A DNA stretch of 17,020 nucleotides from CAYQAJ01 sp964415245. GTDB lineage: Bacteria > Planctomycetota > Planctomycetia > Pirellulales > Pirellulaceae. This document shows positions 15,128 to 17,020 of this stretch, in pieces. The DNA lies in the NCBI GenBank assembly GCA_964415245.1, contig CAYQAJ010000096.1:1-17020 (forward strand), read 5' to 3'. Numbering within the stretch: position 1 is the first letter of the stretch; the number at the start of each line of letters is the position of its first letter. Made by a program: the position numbers and the translations under genes. A model generated the notes under the pieces. The model saw nothing but the letters and a program-made list of their open reading frames with translations, ran no database searches and was not told where the DNA came from.

Positions 15128-16239
15128 TCACGCGCCGCACTTTCCTCGCGACGTCGTCTCTCGCTTGCGGTTTCGCGACTTTCTCTGGGAGCGGTTTCAT
15201 GCACGCGGCCGACGAACCTGACTGGCTCGAAGCGCTGCAGCGCCCCCCCGCGGAGCTTCCCCCCGACGCGCCGAAGTTGCCATCGCTCCTGGTGAAGCCC
15301 GACGGCACTCGCATCACCACGCTCGACGAGTGGAAAGAGCGCCGCAGCGCGATTCGCGCCTGGTGGCTCGAAGTGCTGGGCGACATCGGCGTCGATCGCT
15401 CGCATCCGCCAAAGATCGAAGTCCTCTCCGAAGAGAAGCTGCCCGCCGACGATTGGGGCGTGGCCGTCATCCGCCAGCTTGTGCGCTACGAGCCGGAACC
15501 CGGCCATCCGACCGAAGCGTATGTCATCAAGCCGGCGAAGCGCGAAGAAAAGGTGCCCGGCGTCGTGGCGCTGCACTCCACCGTCGACCACTCCATCCAT
15601 CAGCCGGCCGGCGTGAAGGGCGCCCCCGAAAAGTTTTTCGGCCTCAAGCTCGCGCGGCGTGGCTGCGTAACCATTTCGCCCCGCAATTATCTGTGGCCCG
15701 ACAACGACCGCATCGACGCCCGAGGCGAGGCGAGCAGGTTCCTGGAGCGCAAACCGCAGTGCAAGGGCATGGCCAAGATGCTGCACGATGCGCTGGTGGC
15801 CGTCGACATTCTGGCGGCCATGGAAGAGGTCGACGCCGAGCGAATCGGCTCCGTCGGCCATTCGCTGGGCGCCAAGGAAACGCTCTACCTGGCGGCGTTC
15901 GACGAGCGGGTGAAAGTCACCGTCAGCAGCGAAGGGGGCGTCGGCATCCGCTTCTCGAACTGGAACGACCCCTGGTATCTGGGCGGCGACGTCGACCGCG
16001 AAGGCTTCGACCACGAACACCACGAGCTATTGGCCCTGGCCGCTCCCCGTCCGTTCTTGCTGATAGGCGGCGACTCGGCCGACGGCGACCGAAGCTGGCC
16101 CTTTATCGATCGCGCCCTCGAAGTCTATCGCCTCTACGGCGACCCACCGCTACTGGCCATGCTCAACCACAAAAAGGGCCACAGCGTTCCCCCCGAAGCC
16201 GAAGCGGCCATCTACAAGTGGTTCGAGACGTGGCTCTAG
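15109..16239 (+). CDS. Tat-exported alpha/beta-hydrolase (esterase/dienelactone-hydrolase-like)
   Basis: A 376-residue exported hydrolase. A twin-arginine signal LTRRTFLATSSLACGF (7-22) is followed by a likely cleavage after MHAADE. The alpha/beta-hydrolase core holds VVALHSTVDHS (152-162), the nucleophile elbow GHSLG with Ser252, a possible acid Asp322 or Asp325 in LLIGGDSADGD, and the catalytic histidine His358 in NHKKGHSVP. The overall layout is like acetyl-xylan-esterase or prolyl-oligopeptidase-related exported planctomycete hydrolases; the substrate cannot be told. The start at 15109 is preferred over 15062, which is out of frame. GAAGG lies about 9 bases upstream. It follows the DUF1501 and DUF1553 genes on the same strand, so it may be the third member of one exported degradation module, although the gap prevents proof of co-transcription. 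Confidence 0.9.
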   Translation: MSRKSQLTRRTFLATSSLACGFATFSGSGFMHAADEPDWLEALQRPPAELPPDAPKLPSLLVKPDGTRITTLDEWKERRSAIRAWWLEVLGDIGVDRSHPPKIEVLSEEKLPADDWGVAVIRQLVRYEPEPGHPTEAYVIKPAKREEKVPGVVALHSTVDHSIHQPAGVKGAPEKFFGLKLARRGCVTISPRNYLWPDNDRIDARGEASRFLERKPQCKGMAKMLHDALVAVDILAAMEEVDAERIGSVGHSLGAKETLYLAAFDERVKVTVSSEGGVGIRFSNWNDPWYLGGDVDREGFDHEHHELLALAAPRPFLLIGGDSADGDRSWPFIDRALEVYRLYGDPPLLAMLNHKKGHSVPPEAEAAIYKWFETWL

Positions 16240-16250
16240 CCACGGCCGAC

Positions 16251-16330
16251 GATTGCGGATTGCAGTTTGCGGATTGCAGATTGAGGATTGCAGATTACCA
16301 GAGCCCGCTGCCGCCGGCCAATCCGCAATC
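16251..16330. repeat. 14-bp tandem repeats with a 12-bp inverted copy between convergent genes
   Basis: Three tandem 14-mers (gcggattgcagttt, gcggattgcagatt, gaggattgcagatt; 16255-16296) lie on the left. gattgcggattg (16251-16262) pairs perfectly with caatccgcaatc (16319-16330). The following cgaaatccccaatcccca continues the inverted theme. It begins 11 bases after the hydrolase stop and could act as a bidirectional transcription stop, though no T-run is present. Confidence 0.75.
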
Positions 16331-16365
16331 CGAAATCCCCAATCCCCAGCCCCCGCGTCGCTGTC

Positions 16366-17020
16366 TCACCGCGTCTCCGTGTCAGGCGGTAGCTCAGGCA
16401 GACCGTACTGGCGGCGCAAGGCGTTGGCGTCGTCGAGCGTCAGGTGATAGATGTAGATCGAGTACCCGGCCCGGCCGACCGGCTTCAACTCACGGAAGTA
16501 CTCGTACTCGCCGTCGCGCGCCACCAGCCAGTTGACGCTCACCGCGTACCAGCCCGGCCTGGGGCCGAGCTCCTCGGGCGAAAGCGGATAGGGCGTTTTG
16601 GCGCCGGGCGCGAGCGGCACTTTGACCACATCGATGCCCGCCAGGCTGGGCGTCGCTCTCCCGCGAAATAGAACGACGCCCAAAGGCCGTGCCTCCGGAT
16701 GTTTGTCGTACCACCGCTTGAGGTACAGCAGGTCCTGGTCCCAATCGATGTTGCTGTTGTTGAGGTGCAGGTAACCATAACGTGGCCCGCCGACGAGCTC
16801 GTTGAAATACGACAGACTGTGCGGATAAACCCACAAGCTACTCCCGACCGACGCAGCCACGCACAGCACCACCGCCACGGCAATGGCGCGGTCGGGTCGC
16901 GAAAAAGGTGACAGCCACCTTTGATGCGCAGCACCCTGCGGGCCGTTCCGGTCAAAGGTGGCTGTCACGAATGGCACTTGCGCAGTGTTCAAGCTGCGTG
17001 CAGCAAACGTTTTCGGGCGA
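16366..17020 (-). CDS. C-terminal part of a glycosyltransferase-39-like membrane protein (partial)
   Basis: The frame is open to the right edge, so the gene starts beyond 17020; about 218 codons are visible. One membrane helix, AIAVAVVLCVAASVGSSLWV, is followed by YPHSLSYFNELVGGPRYGYL, NNSNIDWDQDLLYLKRWYD and, further on, RPGWYAVSVNWL. This matches the lumenal C-terminal part of planctomycete dolichyl-phosphate-mannose-type (GT39/PMT-like) transferases as I remember them. Full proteins of this type usually have 500-650 residues with many helices. Just before the helix the frame passes through an inverted-repeat element (16906-16969) that supplies about 23 residues (VTATFDRNGPQ...WLSPF). The gene may be intact with an in-frame insertion, or it may be a fragment. 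A TTG at 16990-16992 is not a credible start. It is convergent with the hydrolase. Confidence 0.75.
   Translation of the reverse strand, partial: RPKTFAARSLNTAQVPFVTATFDRNGPQGAAHQRWLSPFSRPDRAIAVAVVLCVAASVGSSLWVYPHSLSYFNELVGGPRYGYLHLNNSNIDWDQDLLYLKRWYDKHPEARPLGVVLFRGRATPSLAGIDVVKVPLAPGAKTPYPLSPEELGPRPGWYAVSVNWLVARDGEYEYFRELKPVGRAGYSIYIYHLTLDDANALRRQYGLPELPPDTETR
16906..16969. repeat. 17-bp perfect inverted repeat element inside a coding frame
   Basis: gtgacagccacctttga (16906-16922) is the exact reverse complement of tcaaaggtggctgtcac (16953-16969), with a 30-base GC-rich spacer. Each arm with its flank also holds a shorter palindrome (aaaggtg-acagc-caccttt). This double-palindrome build is like paired REP/BIME or miniature mobile elements. 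The reading frame stays open through it. Confidence 0.85.

Noticed and set aside
14194..16023. Long minus-strand frame crossing the gap
   Set aside because: It runs through the N placeholder and opposite two clear genes, with no domain signal.
12979..16239. A single DUF1549/DUF1553-hydrolase fusion protein
   Set aside because: The join is made only by 100 placeholder N. The hydrolase has its own start, SD and Tat signal.
1..17020. tRNA, rRNA or insertion sequence genes
   Set aside because: No cloverleaf-like segment, rRNA-like stretch or transposase motif was seen by eye in the window.

Overview
The window is GC-rich and looks like planctomycete DNA, probably from the Pirellulales or a relative. 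Three things point there: a Tat-exported DUF1501 protein next to a DUF1549/DUF1553 (PSCyt2/PSD1) protein, an efflux adaptor ending in EF-hands, and several families of degenerate short extragenic repeats. Placement is by gene content only; there is no rRNA or other marker.

Left part, minus strand (17-7008): an export locus read right to left. It starts with one uninterrupted 1275-codon frame that joins a MarR-type winged-helix regulator, a linker built from 45-bp repeats, a lipoprotein-type signal and a very long TolC-like outer-membrane factor. A leader of about 490 bp with its own plausible promoter follows, then a HlyD/MacA-type adaptor with two C-terminal EF-hands, which overlaps a MacB/LolD-type ATPase by ATGA. 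The permease is not visible and may lie beyond the left edge. Together these would make a MacAB-TolC-like tripartite ABC exporter under MarR-type control.

Middle, plus strand (7009-11419): a divergent control region holds a candidate MarR operator, a repeat patch and a strong-looking TTGACA-17-TATCAT promoter. It precedes a membrane-anchored coiled-coil protein of unknown function and a rhomboid protease. A two-gene overlapping cassette of small unknown proteins follows, with its own promoter.

Right part, plus strand (11499-16239): a DUF1501 protein, a DUF1549/DUF1553 protein cut by a 100-N scaffold gap, and a Tat-exported alpha/beta-hydrolase whose start region is tandemly duplicated (47 bp), creating a short upstream ORF overlapping the true start. 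These three look like one exported degradation module.

At the right edge a convergent, partial glycosyltransferase-39-like membrane protein carries an in-frame inverted-repeat element. The most unusual items are the MarR-TolC continuous frame, the in-frame palindromic element and the unknown two-gene cassette. Promoters, operators and repeats were found by eye, without any scoring or database search.
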